64,000 nucleotides of DNA from Phycisphaerales bacterium (GCA_027019265.1 JALUWX010000021.1:28475-92474), one strand, 5' to 3'; positions 50,558 to 59,247 are shown, counted from the first letter of the stretch. The notes: generated by a model not told the origin, from the sequence alone. Made by a program: numbers and translations.

Positions 50558-53028
50558 GCGCGTCGGTTGTGTCCAGCGCGAGCGGCGCGCCGCGCGAGCG
50601 GGTGCTCTGCGACCACTGCGGGCTCGTTGTGCCCGAGGGTCTGGTCGAGGGGCACGCAACGCATCAGTTCTGCTGCAACGGGTGCAAAACCGTCTATGCC
50701 ATCCTCCAGGACTCCGGGCTGGACGGGTACTACAAGGTCCGTGACGCCGTCGATGCGCCCGCGCAGCAACCCAGCTCCACGGGGAACGCGTTCGAAGAGT
50801 TCGACGACCAGGCCTACGGGACCGCGCACGTCCGTGAGCAGACCGACGGGACCTGCGCGACCGAGCTCCTCGTCGAGGGGATGCATTGCGCCGCGTGTGT
50901 GTGGCTCATCGAACGACTCCCGCGCGTCGCGCCCGGGGTCATCGAAGCCCGCGCGAACATCCGCTCACGCACCGTCTCCCTCCGCTACGACCCGGAGCGC
51001 ACCAAGCTCTCGCTCGTCGCACGCGCCCTCGATCGGCTCGGATACGCGCCCCACCCCGCGCGGGGGGAAGCAGCGCGGCGCGTCCGACAGAAGGAAGACC
51101 GCGCGTTCCTGATCCGGGTCGCGGTCGCGGGCGCCCTCGCCGGGAACATCATGCTCCTCGCGATCGCGCTCTACGGCGGGGCACTCAGCGGGATCACGGA
51201 CTTCTGGTGGACCGTCTTCCGTTACTACTCGATGGGGCTCGGGATCCTGACCCTTGTCTGGCCGGGGCGCGTGTTTTTCACGGGCGCGATCGCCGCACTC
51301 CGGACGCGCACCGCGCACCTCGATGTCCCGATCGCGCTCGCGCTGCTCGTCGGCGGGGTCTGGGGCACCCTCAACACCCTGCGCGGGACGGGCGAGATCT
51401 ACTTCGACTCCGTCGCCGTCCTCGTCTTCCTGCTCCTCGTGGGTCGCTGGATCCAGCACCGACAGCAGAGAGCGGCCGCCGATTCCATCGAGCTCATGCT
51501 CACCCTCACCCCGACGAGCGCGACCCTCATCGACTCGGACGGCAACACAAGGCGCGTCCCCATCGAGTCCGTCGAGCCCGGGATGCTCCTCCGGGTCGAA
51601 GCGGGGGACTCGATCCCGGCCGACGGGGTGATCATCCTCGGGACCACCACCCTCGATACCTCGCTCCTCACGGGTGAATCCCGACCGATCCGCTCGGACA
51701 TCGGTGATGAAGTGCTTGCAGGCGCGACCAACCTGTCGTCCCCGATCACCATGCGCGTCGATCAGGTCGGGTCCTCGACGCGCGTCGGGAAGCTCATGGA
51801 GCTCGTCGCGCGAGCATCGAGCGAGAAGTCCGAGATCGTGCGATTCGCGGACCGGATCGCGGGGGTCTTCGTGATCGTCGTGATCACACTGGCCGTCATC
51901 ACCGTCGGGATCTGGTCCGTGCGCGGATCGATCAACGACGCGATCGAGCACGCAACCGCGCTCCTGATCGTGACCTGCCCCTGCGCCCTCGGGCTCGCGA
52001 CCCCGATGGCCATGTCCGTCGCGCTCGGACGCGCCGCGCGGCGCGGGATGCTCGCGAAATCCGCGGCCTCCATCGAAGCGCTGTCCAAACCCGGGACCAT
52101 GATCCTCGACAAAACCGGGACCCTCACCGAGGGTGCGACCCGCGCCGCGAGCACCTGGGGGGACCCGGTGCTCATCGAACGAGCGGCGGCCGTCGAGCAC
52201 CACTCGAATCACCCCATCGCGCGAGCGATCGCGAAGCTCGCCGAGCACCCCGCGCCCGTTGAGTCCATCGTCCAGCACACCGGCGAAGGGATCGAAGGGG
52301 TCGTCGGGGGCGAGCGCATCCGGATCGGGAGCCCGAGGTTCATTGAGTCGCAGACCCCGATCGACGACAAGACCAGAGCGCAGATCGATACCGTGCTCGA
52401 GCACGGGCACACCCCGATCGTCGTGCATTCCGGGTCGCTGGGCTTCGGGGTCGTCGGGGTGGGGGACACGATCCGGGACGACTCCAAACACGCCATCGAC
52501 GAGCTCACATCCCTCGGGTGGATCACGCGCATCTGCTCCGGGGACCACGAGCAGATCGTGGAGCGCGTCGCGCACGAACTCGGGATCGACGAAGCCCAGG
52601 GGCGCATCGACCCCGAGGGGAAAGCGGACCTCGTCCGTTCGCTCAAAGCAGCCCAGACCCCGAAGGACGGCCCGATCGTGATGGTGGGGGACGGGGTGAA
52701 CGATTCCGCCGCGCTCGCGCGCGCGGATGTCGGGATCGCTGTCCACGGGGGCGCGGAAGCATCGCTCCAAGCGTCTGACCTCTATCTTGTCCACCCGGGG
52801 TTGTCGCCGATCGTGGATCTGGTGCGTTTGTCCCGATCGACGATGTCCACGATCCGTCTGTGTCTGATGATCTCGATCTGCTACAACGTCGTCGCGGCAT
52901 CACTCGCGATGATGGGATTGATCAGTGCCCTCATCGCCGCGATCATCATGCCCATCAGCTCCCTGACCGTCGTTGCGATCTGCACCCGCGCGGGCCGGAT
53001 CCACTCGACCCGAGGAGCCGGATCATGA
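50554..53028 (+). CDS. ccoI: Copper-exporting-type P1B ATPase CcoI/FixI
   Basis: 824 residues, ATG overlapping the previous stop (ATGA). The N-terminal Cys-rich piece (CDHCGLVVPEG ... FCCNGCKTVY) is typical of FixI pumps, followed by a heavy-metal-associated domain with GMHCAACVW. Membrane helices carry the transport motif TCPCALGLATP. The phosphorylation site is DKTGTLTEG, the A-domain loop is LTGESRPI and the hinge is GDGVNDSAALARADVG. CcoI pumps Cu(I) to the periplasm for the cbb3 centre rather than detoxifying copper. It lies between SafE-like and ccoS. Confidence 0.95.
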   Translation: MSASVVSSASGAPRERVLCDHCGLVVPEGLVEGHATHQFCCNGCKTVYAILQDSGLDGYYKVRDAVDAPAQQPSSTGNAFEEFDDQAYGTAHVREQTDGTCATELLVEGMHCAACVWLIERLPRVAPGVIEARANIRSRTVSLRYDPERTKLSLVARALDRLGYAPHPARGEAARRVRQKEDRAFLIRVAVAGALAGNIMLLAIALYGGALSGITDFWWTVFRYYSMGLGILTLVWPGRVFFTGAIAALRTRTAHLDVPIALALLVGGVWGTLNTLRGTGEIYFDSVAVLVFLLLVGRWIQHRQQRAAADSIELMLTLTPTSATLIDSDGNTRRVPIESVEPGMLLRVEAGDSIPADGVIILGTTTLDTSLLTGESRPIRSDIGDEVLAGATNLSSPITMRVDQVGSSTRVGKLMELVARASSEKSEIVRFADRIAGVFVIVVITLAVITVGIWSVRGSINDAIEHATALLIVTCPCALGLATPMAMSVALGRAARRGMLAKSAASIEALSKPGTMILDKTGTLTEGATRAASTWGDPVLIERAAAVEHHSNHPIARAIAKLAEHPAPVESIVQHTGEGIEGVVGGERIRIGSPRFIESQTPIDDKTRAQIDTVLEHGHTPIVVHSGSLGFGVVGVGDTIRDDSKHAIDELTSLGWITRICSGDHEQIVERVAHELGIDEAQGRIDPEGKADLVRSLKAAQTPKDGPIVMVGDGVNDSAALARADVGIAVHGGAEASLQASDLYLVHPGLSPIVDLVRLSRSTMSTIRLCLMISICYNVVAASLAMMGLISALIAAIIMPISSLTVVAICTRAGRIHSTRGAGS

Positions 53029-53240
53029 GTGTCCTCCTCATCATGCTCCCGGCCGCGTTGGTCCTTGCGGGGATCGGGGTCTGGGCGTTCATCGTCGCCG
53101 CTCGATCGGGTCAGTTCGACGACCTGGACACCCCCGCGCTCCGGGCCGTGTTCGACGACGACGAGACCCCCAAGCCCCGGAGCGAGACGAAGGATCCCGA
53201 CCCCTCCGCTCCCCAAAACGAGGAACGCCGCGACCCATGA
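53025..53240 (+). CDS. ccoS: cbb3 oxidase maturation protein CcoS
   Basis: 71 residues, ATG overlapping the ccoI stop. One membrane span (about 3-25; MSVLLIMLPAALVLAGIGVWAFIV) is followed by RSGQFDDLDTPALRAVFDDDE, which is the conserved CcoS pattern RSGQFDDLDxPxxRxLxDD. It is needed to insert cofactors into the catalytic subunit. Last gene of the operon; the stop is 22 bp from the tRNA-Ala 3' end on the opposite strand. Confidence 0.93.
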   Translation: MSVLLIMLPAALVLAGIGVWAFIVAARSGQFDDLDTPALRAVFDDDETPKPRSETKDPDPSAPQNEERRDP

Positions 53241-53262
53241 CAGGACGCGGCGTCAGAGAAAG

Positions 53263-53335
53263 TGGAGTGGAGGAGATTCGAACTCCCGACCTTTCGATTG
53301 CGAACCGAACGCTCTACCAGCTGAGCTACCACCCC
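53263..53335 (-). tRNA. tRNA-Ala (anticodon CGC)
   Basis: A 73-nt cloverleaf on the minus strand. Acceptor GGGGTGG pairs with CCACTCC, including G3-T70, the alanine identity pair. The D stem is GCTC/GAGC, the anticodon loop is TTCGCAA (anticodon CGC), the T loop TTCGAAT, and the discriminator A. CCA is not encoded. The G3-U70 pair and discriminator A agree with the anticodon. Confidence 0.93.
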
Positions 53336-53373
53336 ATCGAACCAGCCCGATCGGACCGGATTCCGGGACGAGG

Positions 53374-53402
53374 ATCATAGCCCCCGACCTCTGCGTAGCC
53401 AA
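53374..53402 (-). promoter_or_regulatory. Promoter of tRNA-Ala
   Basis: On the minus strand TTGGCT (53402-53397), 17 bases, TATGAT (53379-53374); predicted start about 30 bases before the tRNA. Confidence 0.75.
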
Positions 53403-53414
53403 GTTTCGATCGGC

Positions 53415-54146
53415 TCAATCGAGCCAGGTCACACGCCCCGATTCGAGGTCATAGACAGCTCCAACGACCTTCAGATCGCCCTTCCGGACGAGCTCTTCAA
53501 GAACTTCAGAGCGATCCGTGATGTCCCGGACAGTCCTCCGAACATTCGCTTCCACGACCCGGTCCACCAGGTCATTGTCCTTCGATGTCCGGCCCATCGA
53601 GCCCACCCGGACATCACCCACGGCCGGTTCGATATTCGCGAGCGTGTCCGTCAGATTCCCGAGCTCAGCTTGGTCGATCGTCCCTTTCACGGCGCCGCAG
53701 GCGCTGTGACCCAGGACGACGATAAGCTTCGACCCGGCGACCGCCGTCCCGAACTCGAAGCTCCCGAGCATGTCGGTGTTCTCGAAGTTCCCCGCGACGC
53801 GACCAACGAAGACATCGCCGATCCCTTGATCGAAGACCGCTTCGACCGGGACGCGCGAATCCAGGCAGCTCAGCACGATCGAGTGGGGGTACTGCCCGTT
53901 CGCGGCCGTCGATTTCGCCTGGGCTTTCCAGTCGAACTGCGTGGAGTTCCCATTCGCGAAGCGTTTGTTCCCCTGCTTGAGCGCGCGGAGCGCGTCATCG
54001 GGGGTCATGGATTTCTGCGCGTTTGATGTCATCACGGTGCTCGAGCCCTTGGTCCGGGCCTCGGCGCACGCGCCAAGACCCAGGGTGGCGATCGCGCCGA
54101 GGGTGACCGCACCGATCAACTGCCGTGTATGAATTAAGGTGGTCAT
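53415..54146 (-). CDS. Beta-class carbonic anhydrase, exported lipoprotein-like form
   Basis: 243 residues from the ATG at 54146 (AAGGAAG site). The N-terminal signal peptide MTTLIHTRQLIGAVTLGAIA ends with LGLGAC, a lipobox, so the enzyme is probably anchored outside the cytoplasm. The domain matches the cyanobacterial/plant-type beta-carbonic anhydrase: CLDSRVPVEAVFDQGIGDVFVGR (Cys-Asp-Arg) and LGHSACGAV (His and Cys), giving the zinc ligands and Asp/Arg dyad. VVGAVYDLESGRVTWLD ends the protein. It interconverts CO2 and bicarbonate. A close paralogue without signal peptide lies at 55619-56263, on the other side of an NhaR-type regulator. Confidence 0.92.
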   Translation of the reverse strand: MTTLIHTRQLIGAVTLGAIATLGLGACAEARTKGSSTVMTSNAQKSMTPDDALRALKQGNKRFANGNSTQFDWKAQAKSTAANGQYPHSIVLSCLDSRVPVEAVFDQGIGDVFVGRVAGNFENTDMLGSFEFGTAVAGSKLIVVLGHSACGAVKGTIDQAELGNLTDTLANIEPAVGDVRVGSMGRTSKDNDLVDRVVEANVRRTVRDITDRSEVLEELVRKGDLKVVGAVYDLESGRVTWLD

Positions 54147-54207
54147 GATTGCTCTTCCTTTCATTCGGGAACGCGACGTCGGTCGCGCCTTCTTCGTGTG
54201 GTGATGG

Positions 54208-54531
54208 TCAGCCCTTGGTGCCTCGTCTGGGACAACGTCGTTCCAGAGTCCGGACCAGGGTGGGCTTGAGGTTGTTCGCCGCGCGAGAGACGGCCTCTTG
54301 GACAGTGGGTGCTCGATCACGCAGCACGACAGACCCGCTCGGGTGGAGACGGACATGGATCCGGCATTCCGTATCAACCCCGCCCTTGGGGCCGTTGTGA
54401 TCAGCGAGATACACGACGGCGGATCGAATCCGCTCCTCCAGATGATCGAGCATCCCGTGGATCCGATCCCGGATGAATCGATCGGTGTGATCGTCGATGG
54501 AGAGATTCGGGGTGATCAGATGGACCTTCAT
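54208..54531 (-). CDS. HPF/RaiA-like ribosome-associated protein
   Basis: 107 residues from the ATG at 54531 with GAAGGAG upstream. MKVHLITPNLSIDDHTDRFIRDRI and RSAVVYLADHNGPKGGVDTECRI follow the sigma-54-modulation/S30AE (HPF) fold, with beta-alpha-beta-beta-beta-alpha order. Family members bind the small ribosomal subunit and cause dimerisation or inactivation under stress. The protein is the short form without a C-terminal dimerisation domain. It precedes the first carbonic anhydrase by 61 bp on the same strand and probably shares its promoter. Confidence 0.72.
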   Translation of the reverse strand: MKVHLITPNLSIDDHTDRFIRDRIHGMLDHLEERIRSAVVYLADHNGPKGGVDTECRIHVRLHPSGSVVLRDRAPTVQEAVSRAANNLKPTLVRTLERRCPRRGTKG

Positions 54532-54555
54532 GGGGGACTCCTTCGTGTTGGGGTC

Positions 54556-54584
54556 AGTATCGGAACGAAGTGACGCATAGACAA
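54556..54584 (-). promoter_or_regulatory. Promoter of the hpf-like/carbonic anhydrase unit
   Basis: On the minus strand TTGTCT (54584-54579), 17 bases, GATACT (54561-54556). It lies back-to-back with the nhaR promoter, the two -35 boxes only 15 bp apart. Confidence 0.7.
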
Positions 54585-54599
54585 TGTGACAGATTGATG

Positions 54600-54628
54600 T
54601 TGTCATATAGAAAAAATCAATGTAGAAT
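54600..54628 (+). promoter_or_regulatory. Promoter of the NhaR-type regulator
   Basis: TTGTCA (54600-54605), 17 bases, TAGAAT (54623-54628); predicted leader about 37 nt to the ATG at 54672. Confidence 0.8.
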
Positions 54629-54671
54629 CACCGCGCATGGGATCACAAAGGCGATCACCGAGGGCGTGAGC

Positions 54672-55592
54672 ATGGGATTCGAGCCGCTGAACTTCAATCA
54701 TCTCCGGAGCTTCTGGGCGGTCGCGCGGACCGGGTCGATCCGTGGCGCGTGCGAGCTCCTCGGATTGACGCAGCCCACCATCTCGAAGCAGATCGGAGAT
54801 CTGGAGGAAACGTTCGGGACTCCGTTGTTCGAGCGTCGAGGCCGACGGCTCGTGATCACGGAGTTCGGGCGGACGGTGCATACCTACGCCGACGACATTT
54901 TCCGTCTCGGACAGGAGCTCGCGGATGTCGTTCGGGGGTCATCAACCGACCGGCCCATGCTCCTGCGGGTCGGGGTCAGCGACAGTGTCGCGAAACTCCT
55001 CACGCGGGAAGCGCTCGAACCGGTGCTCTCGATGGATCGTCCCGTGAGACTCGAGTGTGTCGAGGGCAAGCACGACTCACTCCTGATCTCGCTCGCGCTC
55101 GGACGCATCGATGTCATGATCTCGGATCGCCCTGTGGATCGCGTATCCACGATCCGCGCGTACAGCCATCGGATCACGTCATCTACCATAGCGATCTACG
55201 GATCGAGTTCAGCGATGGATCGCCTGTCGGGAGACCTCCCCGGGGCGCTCGATGGGGTTGCGATGCTGCTTCCGAGCGAGCAGTGCCGGATCCGGAACGC
55301 GATCGATGTGTACCTCGAGGATCATCACGTGCATCCTCGGATCATCGGTGAGTTCGATGATTACGCGTTGCTCAAAGCATTCGCGCAAGCCGGTTACGGA
55401 TTGTTCTTCGCGCCGACCTCGGTCGCGCAAGATATTGAACAACAATACGGGGTCGCGATGATCGCGGAGATCGAAGATCTCCGGGAAACCGTGTACGCGA
55501 TCACAAGCGAACGCAAGATCCAGAATCCGGCGATCGAGCGCATGCTCCATGCGCGCGCGGAGCGGGATCTTGCAAGAATCGAGGAGGGGTGA
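54672..55592 (+). CDS. nhaR: LysR-family regulator, NhaR type
   Basis: 306 residues from the ATG at 54672 (GAGG site). An N-terminal winged HTH (NHLRSFWAVARTGSIRGACE; LTQPTISKQIGDLEETFG) and the stretch FGRTVHTYADDIFRLGQEL, LRVGVSDSVAKLL, DVMISDRPVD and IIGEFDDYALLKAFAQAGYGLFFAPT align well with Escherichia coli NhaR, the sodium/pH-responsive activator of nhaA. No antiporter gene is present; instead the neighbours on both sides are carbonic anhydrases. It likely controls them in response to pH, sodium or inorganic carbon. The gene is divergent from the hpf-like unit and convergent with the second anhydrase. Confidence 0.9.
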   Translation: MGFEPLNFNHLRSFWAVARTGSIRGACELLGLTQPTISKQIGDLEETFGTPLFERRGRRLVITEFGRTVHTYADDIFRLGQELADVVRGSSTDRPMLLRVGVSDSVAKLLTREALEPVLSMDRPVRLECVEGKHDSLLISLALGRIDVMISDRPVDRVSTIRAYSHRITSSTIAIYGSSSAMDRLSGDLPGALDGVAMLLPSEQCRIRNAIDVYLEDHHVHPRIIGEFDDYALLKAFAQAGYGLFFAPTSVAQDIEQQYGVAMIAEIEDLRETVYAITSERKIQNPAIERMLHARAERDLARIEEG

Positions 55593-55618
55593 GCATACGA
55601 AAGGGCACGGCCGATCCG

Positions 55619-56263
55619 TCAGCCGAGCCAGCTCACCCGGCCCGATTCCAGGTCATACACCGCGCCCACGACCTTCAGATCCCCGGTCTCGACGAGCCCC
55701 GCGATGATCTCGGATCGTTCGAGCACATCCGAGACGGACTTCCGGACGTTCGCTTCGACCACCCGATCCACGTAGGTCTTGTCCGACGAGGTCCGGCCTC
55801 GCTCCCCGGGCTCGACCCGAGAGATCGCGGGTTCGATGAGCCCAAGGGTCGCCGTAAGCTTTCCGAGCACTTGCTTGTCGATCGCTGCTTTCACGGCGCC
55901 GCATGAGGTGTGCCCGAGCACAACGATGAGCTTCGATCCGGCAATCTTCGTCCCGAACTCCATCGACCCAAGCAGGTCGTCGTTCACGATGTTGCCGGCC
56001 ACCCGACCGACAAAGATGTCCCCGATCCCCTGGTCGAAGATCGCTTCCACGGGGACTCTCGAGTCCAGACACGAGAGGACGAGGGAGTGGGGGTACTGTT
56101 CGTCGGCCGTCGCAAGCATGAGCTTCACCCAGTCGTGGTGGGTCGCTTGACCGGCGGTGAAACGCTCGTTCCCTTCTTTGAGTGCTTGGAGCGCTTCATC
56201 GGGAGACATTCTGATCTGGGTCGCGGAGGTCATGACCCCGCCGTAGCGTTGCATGGGGCTCAT
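55619..56263 (-). CDS. Beta-class carbonic anhydrase, cytoplasmic form
   Basis: 214 residues from the ATG at 56263 with a GAGAGGA site; an ATG at 56233 is also in frame. The same zinc and dyad motifs as the 53415 paralogue are seen: CLDSRVPVEAIFDQGIGDIFVGR and LGHTSCGAV. The C-terminus (VVGAVYDLESGRVSWLG) is nearly identical. There is no signal peptide, so it should act in the cytoplasm while its paralogue acts outside. The stop is 26 bp from the nhaR stop. Confidence 0.94.
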   Translation of the reverse strand: MSPMQRYGGVMTSATQIRMSPDEALQALKEGNERFTAGQATHHDWVKLMLATADEQYPHSLVLSCLDSRVPVEAIFDQGIGDIFVGRVAGNIVNDDLLGSMEFGTKIAGSKLIVVLGHTSCGAVKAAIDKQVLGKLTATLGLIEPAISRVEPGERGRTSSDKTYVDRVVEANVRKSVSDVLERSEIIAGLVETGDLKVVGAVYDLESGRVSWLG

Positions 56264-56302
56264 CGTGTGGGTGTCCTCTCACAAGAGATCCGTGCAGACT
56301 GT

Positions 56303-56331
56303 TTTATCCGATCTGAACACAGAATGCTCAA
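56303..56331 (-). promoter_or_regulatory. Promoter of the cytoplasmic carbonic anhydrase
   Basis: On the minus strand TTGAGC (56331-56326), 17 bases, GATAAA (56308-56303); predicted leader about 33 nt. Confidence 0.65.
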
Positions 56332-56359
56332 CTCAGCGTGACAGAAACCCATCTCCCGC

Positions 56360-56388
56360 TTGTTCATCGAGAATCGGTTTGCAATAAT
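56360..56388 (+). promoter_or_regulatory. Promoter of the zinc uptake operon
   Basis: TTGTTC (56360-56365), 17 bases, AATAAT (56383-56388), and the ATG begins five bases later (56394), so the mRNA may be leaderless. I could not place a convincing Zur/Fur box. Confidence 0.65.
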
Positions 56389-56393
56389 CGGGT

Positions 56394-57314
56394 ATGGCAC
56401 GATCGGTCCGCTCGATATTCACAGGGGTCTTCGCAATTCTGATCGTGCTCGGGCTGGTGTTCCCGTCCCCAGGATGCTCGAAATCGAGCACAGACACCAC
56501 AGATGACGGCTCACCCATCGTGCTCGTCGATATCGCGCCCATGCACGGGATCGTGTCCGAAATCGTCAGAGACGGCGTTGAGGTCCGGGTCCTGGTCCCG
56601 ACGAGCGTGTCCCCCCACGGGTTCGCGCTCCGTCCTTCGGACACCAAGACCATCCGGGGGGCGCGTCAGATCGTCCAGGTCGGCGCCGGGCTCTCCCCCG
56701 AGATCGAACGCGCGCTCCGCGCGATCGCGAAACCCGATCGGGTCATCACCTTCGCGGATCTGGTCGGGATCGAGTCGGACCATCACGACCATGCGCACGG
56801 GGACGACGATCATCATCACGGAGCCGTCGATCCCCATCTGTGGCTCGATCCCACGCTCGTTCTCCGATTCCTCGAGTCCCTCCCGGGAACGATGGATCCA
56901 TCGATCATCGATCGTGAGAAGCTCGCCGTGATGATCGAGCGGGTTCGCGCGTTCGATGAAGAGACACGTTTGGCACTCGAACCGGTCCGGGGCGCGAGGA
57001 TCGTCACCCTCCACCACGGGTTCGATCGGTTCTGTGCGCGATACGGGATCGAGATCTCCGACACGGTCCGGGACGTTTCGCACGGAACCCCGTCCCCGGC
57101 GGACATGGCACGTCTCGCGATCCTTCTCAAGACCGATCCCGTTGCGTGTGTCTATGTCGAGCCCCAGTTCCCCGACACACTCGCGATCAAGCTCGCGCAG
57201 GACTCCGGGGTCCGGGTCTCGACTCTCGATCCGATCGGGTCCGGGGATTGGTTCGCGATGATGAAGACGATCGTCGATGAGCTCGCGCGTCTGAAGGATG
57301 AACACGATGGCTGA
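56394..57314 (+). CDS. znuA: Zinc ABC transporter substrate-binding lipoprotein
   Basis: 306 residues. The signal peptide ends in PSPGC, a lipobox. The cluster A-I fold is seen: VDIAPMHGIVSEIVRD, VSPHGFALRPSD (first ligand His), a His-rich loop HHDHAHGDDDHHHGAVDPH, VDPHLWLDP (ligand His) and TLHHGFDRFCARYG (ligand His). It captures zinc (or manganese) outside the inner membrane and passes it to the permease. The long His-rich loop points to zinc. The start ATG lies five bases after an AATAAT -10 box. Confidence 0.92.
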   Translation: MARSVRSIFTGVFAILIVLGLVFPSPGCSKSSTDTTDDGSPIVLVDIAPMHGIVSEIVRDGVEVRVLVPTSVSPHGFALRPSDTKTIRGARQIVQVGAGLSPEIERALRAIAKPDRVITFADLVGIESDHHDHAHGDDDHHHGAVDPHLWLDPTLVLRFLESLPGTMDPSIIDREKLAVMIERVRAFDEETRLALEPVRGARIVTLHHGFDRFCARYGIEISDTVRDVSHGTPSPADMARLAILLKTDPVACVYVEPQFPDTLAIKLAQDSGVRVSTLDPIGSGDWFAMMKTIVDELARLKDEHDG

Positions 57315-58158
57315 GGCGCGCGAGATCGCGGTGCAGATCGACCATGTGTCGTTCTCCTACGAGGGCGCGGACGATCGGATCGTGGCGCTCGACGATGTCT
57401 CCCTCACAGTCCGCGCGGGAGAACGCCTCGGGATCCTCGGCCCGAACGGCGGGGGGAAGACCACGCTCCTGAAAGTCATGCTCGGGGAGCTCCAGCCCCA
57501 GGCCGGAGCCGTCCGGGTCTTCGGACGGAGCGCGAAAGAAGCGCGACGGGAAGGGCTCGTCGGGTGGCTCCCCCAACGATCCGGCGCGGACCTCGCCTGG
57601 CCTCTGAGTGTGCACCAGGTCGTCGAACTCGGGATGTCGGTCCGGCTCGGGCCCTTCGCGCGTCCGAAACAGGAGGACCGATCGCGCGTGGAGAGCGCTC
57701 TCGAACTGGTCGGGATGCTCGACAAACAGGACCGACCGATCGGATCGCTCTCGGGGGGGCAGATCCAGCGCGTGATGATCGCGCGTGCGATCGCGCCCCG
57801 ACCCAAGCTGCTCGTCCTCGACGAACCAACCCTCGGGGTCGATGTGCGGGGTCAGCGACTCTTCGCGGAGATGATCGAGACCCTCCAGCACGAGCTCGGG
57901 CTCACGGTCATCATCGTGACCCATGAGCTCAGGACGGTCGCGGCGAGCGCCGAGCGGATCGCGTGCCTCTCGCGCAAACTGCACTTCCACGACGCGCCAC
58001 AGGGGCTCACCCCCGGGGTCCTCGCGCAGGTCTTCGCGCATGACGTCGAAGGAATCTTCGGCGAAGTCCATGTCGATGCGCACAGCGCCGAGGACTGCCC
58101 GGACAGCGCAAAGACCCACGACCACGGGTGCGGGTGCGATCACGGGGAGAGCCCGTGA
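57307..58158 (+). CDS. znuC: Zinc ABC transporter ATP-binding protein
   Basis: 283 residues from the ATG at 57307, which is eight bases after GAAGGA; an ATG three codons earlier overlaps that site. Walker A GPNGGGKTT, Q-loop LPQRSGADLAWP, signature LSGGQIQRVMIARAI, Walker B LLVLDEPTLGVD and switch His VTHEL are all present. The C-terminal 25 residues (SAEDCPDSAKTHDHGCGCDHG) are His/Cys-rich, unlike typical ZnuC, and may sense or buffer zinc. It overlaps both neighbouring genes. Confidence 0.93.
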   Translation: MAEAREIAVQIDHVSFSYEGADDRIVALDDVSLTVRAGERLGILGPNGGGKTTLLKVMLGELQPQAGAVRVFGRSAKEARREGLVGWLPQRSGADLAWPLSVHQVVELGMSVRLGPFARPKQEDRSRVESALELVGMLDKQDRPIGSLSGGQIQRVMIARAIAPRPKLLVLDEPTLGVDVRGQRLFAEMIETLQHELGLTVIIVTHELRTVAASAERIACLSRKLHFHDAPQGLTPGVLAQVFAHDVEGIFGEVHVDAHSAEDCPDSAKTHDHGCGCDHGESP

Positions 58159-59030
58159 ACACGATCACCTACATGACAGAGCTCGGGGATCTGTATTGGC
58201 CGAGCGTCATCGCCGCGCTCGCGATCGCGACGATTGGGGGGATCGTCTCCGTCTTCGTGGTGCTCAAGCGGCTCGCGTTCGTCGGGCAGGGGGTATCGCA
58301 TGCCGCGTTCGGCGGGGTCGGGCTCGCGTTGGCGCTCTCCGCGATGATCAGGGTTGCGTTTTCCCAAGCACTGATCGCGACGATCGTCCTCGGGTTCTCC
58401 GTGATCGCCGCGCTCGTGATCGAACGGCTCGGGCGCACCCGACCCGGACGAGAATCCCATGCGCGGACGGACAGCGCCATCGGGATCGTGCTGGCCGCGA
58501 GTATGGGGCTCGGGTTCATCCTGTACGGGTATGCAACGCGCCATGCGCCACCCAGCGCCCCGATCCCGGACCTCGAATCCGTCCTCTTCGGGGACATCCT
58601 CGGGGTCCGCTGGACAAACGCGATCGTGTCCATCGGGGTCCTCGCGATCGTCTCGATCGGGGTGTGGTGGATCCGTCGGGCGTTGATCATGTGGTCCTTC
58701 GACGAGCAAGCCGCCCGTGTGATGGGGGTCCGGACGGAGCGGATCGCTTCGGTCTTCATGGTCCTCCTCGCCATCGGGGTGGTGAGCGCCGTCCAGCTTG
58801 CGGGGATCGTGCTCGCGACAGCGGTGTTTGTTCTCCCCGGGGCTTCGGCGTTGCGTGTCTCCCACAAGCTCACGCCCGTGTTCGTGCTCAGCATCACGAT
58901 CTCGATCGTCGGGACTCTCCTCGGGATCGTGCTCGGCTTCGAGCTCGACTGGGCGATCGGTCCGAGCATCGTGTGCGTGCAGTGCGTGCTGTATGCATTG
59001 TGCCGAGCCTTCGGGCGCGTACGATCCTGA
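58155..59030 (+). CDS. znuB: Zinc ABC transporter permease
   Basis: 291 residues, GTG overlapping the znuC stop (GTGA), preceded by GGGGAGAG. An ABC-3-family permease with eight or nine membrane helices: YWPSVIAALAIATIGGIVSVFVV, RLAFVGQGVSHAAFGGVGLAL, DSAIGIVLAASMGLGFILYGY and AVQLAGIVLATAVFVLPGASA. The coupling segment DEQAARVMGVRT is in the usual place. It forms the channel for zinc import with ZnuA and ZnuC. Confidence 0.93.
   Translation: MNTITYMTELGDLYWPSVIAALAIATIGGIVSVFVVLKRLAFVGQGVSHAAFGGVGLALALSAMIRVAFSQALIATIVLGFSVIAALVIERLGRTRPGRESHARTDSAIGIVLAASMGLGFILYGYATRHAPPSAPIPDLESVLFGDILGVRWTNAIVSIGVLAIVSIGVWWIRRALIMWSFDEQAARVMGVRTERIASVFMVLLAIGVVSAVQLAGIVLATAVFVLPGASALRVSHKLTPVFVLSITISIVGTLLGIVLGFELDWAIGPSIVCVQCVLYALCRAFGRVRS
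58998..59025 (+). promoter_or_regulatory. Promoter of the small protein gene
   Basis: TTGTGC (58998-59003), 16 bases, TACGAT (59020-59025), inside the last codons of znuB. Predicted leader of about 30 nt with CGGAG before the ATG at 59062. Confidence 0.5.
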
Positions 59031-59061
59031 ACTCACGCAGAACCCCCAATCGGAGACTCGT

Positions 59062-59247
59062 ATGAAAGCCGAACTCATGCTCGCTGAGCTCAACCGACTG
59101 CGCCAGGACCTCGACGAGGACCGGACCGACATCGAGTGGCTCACCCTCCATCACGTCTTCTGCTTTGTGTCCTACAAGACCGCGGAACTCCAGGAGTACC
59201 TCGATGACCAGCGGAATCGGGGCGCGTTCGATGACTTCGAGGGTTGA
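59062..59247 (+). CDS. Small acidic protein of unknown function
   Basis: 61 residues with a CGGAG site. It is helical and charged (MKAELMLAELNRLRQDLDED, then TDIEWLTLHHVFCFVSYKTA, ELQEYLDDQRNRGAFDDFEG). No family is recognised. It follows znuB by 31 bp but may have its own promoter (58998-59025). The next features downstream belong to the structured RNA. Confidence 0.7.
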   Translation: MKAELMLAELNRLRQDLDEDRTDIEWLTLHHVFCFVSYKTAELQEYLDDQRNRGAFDDFEG

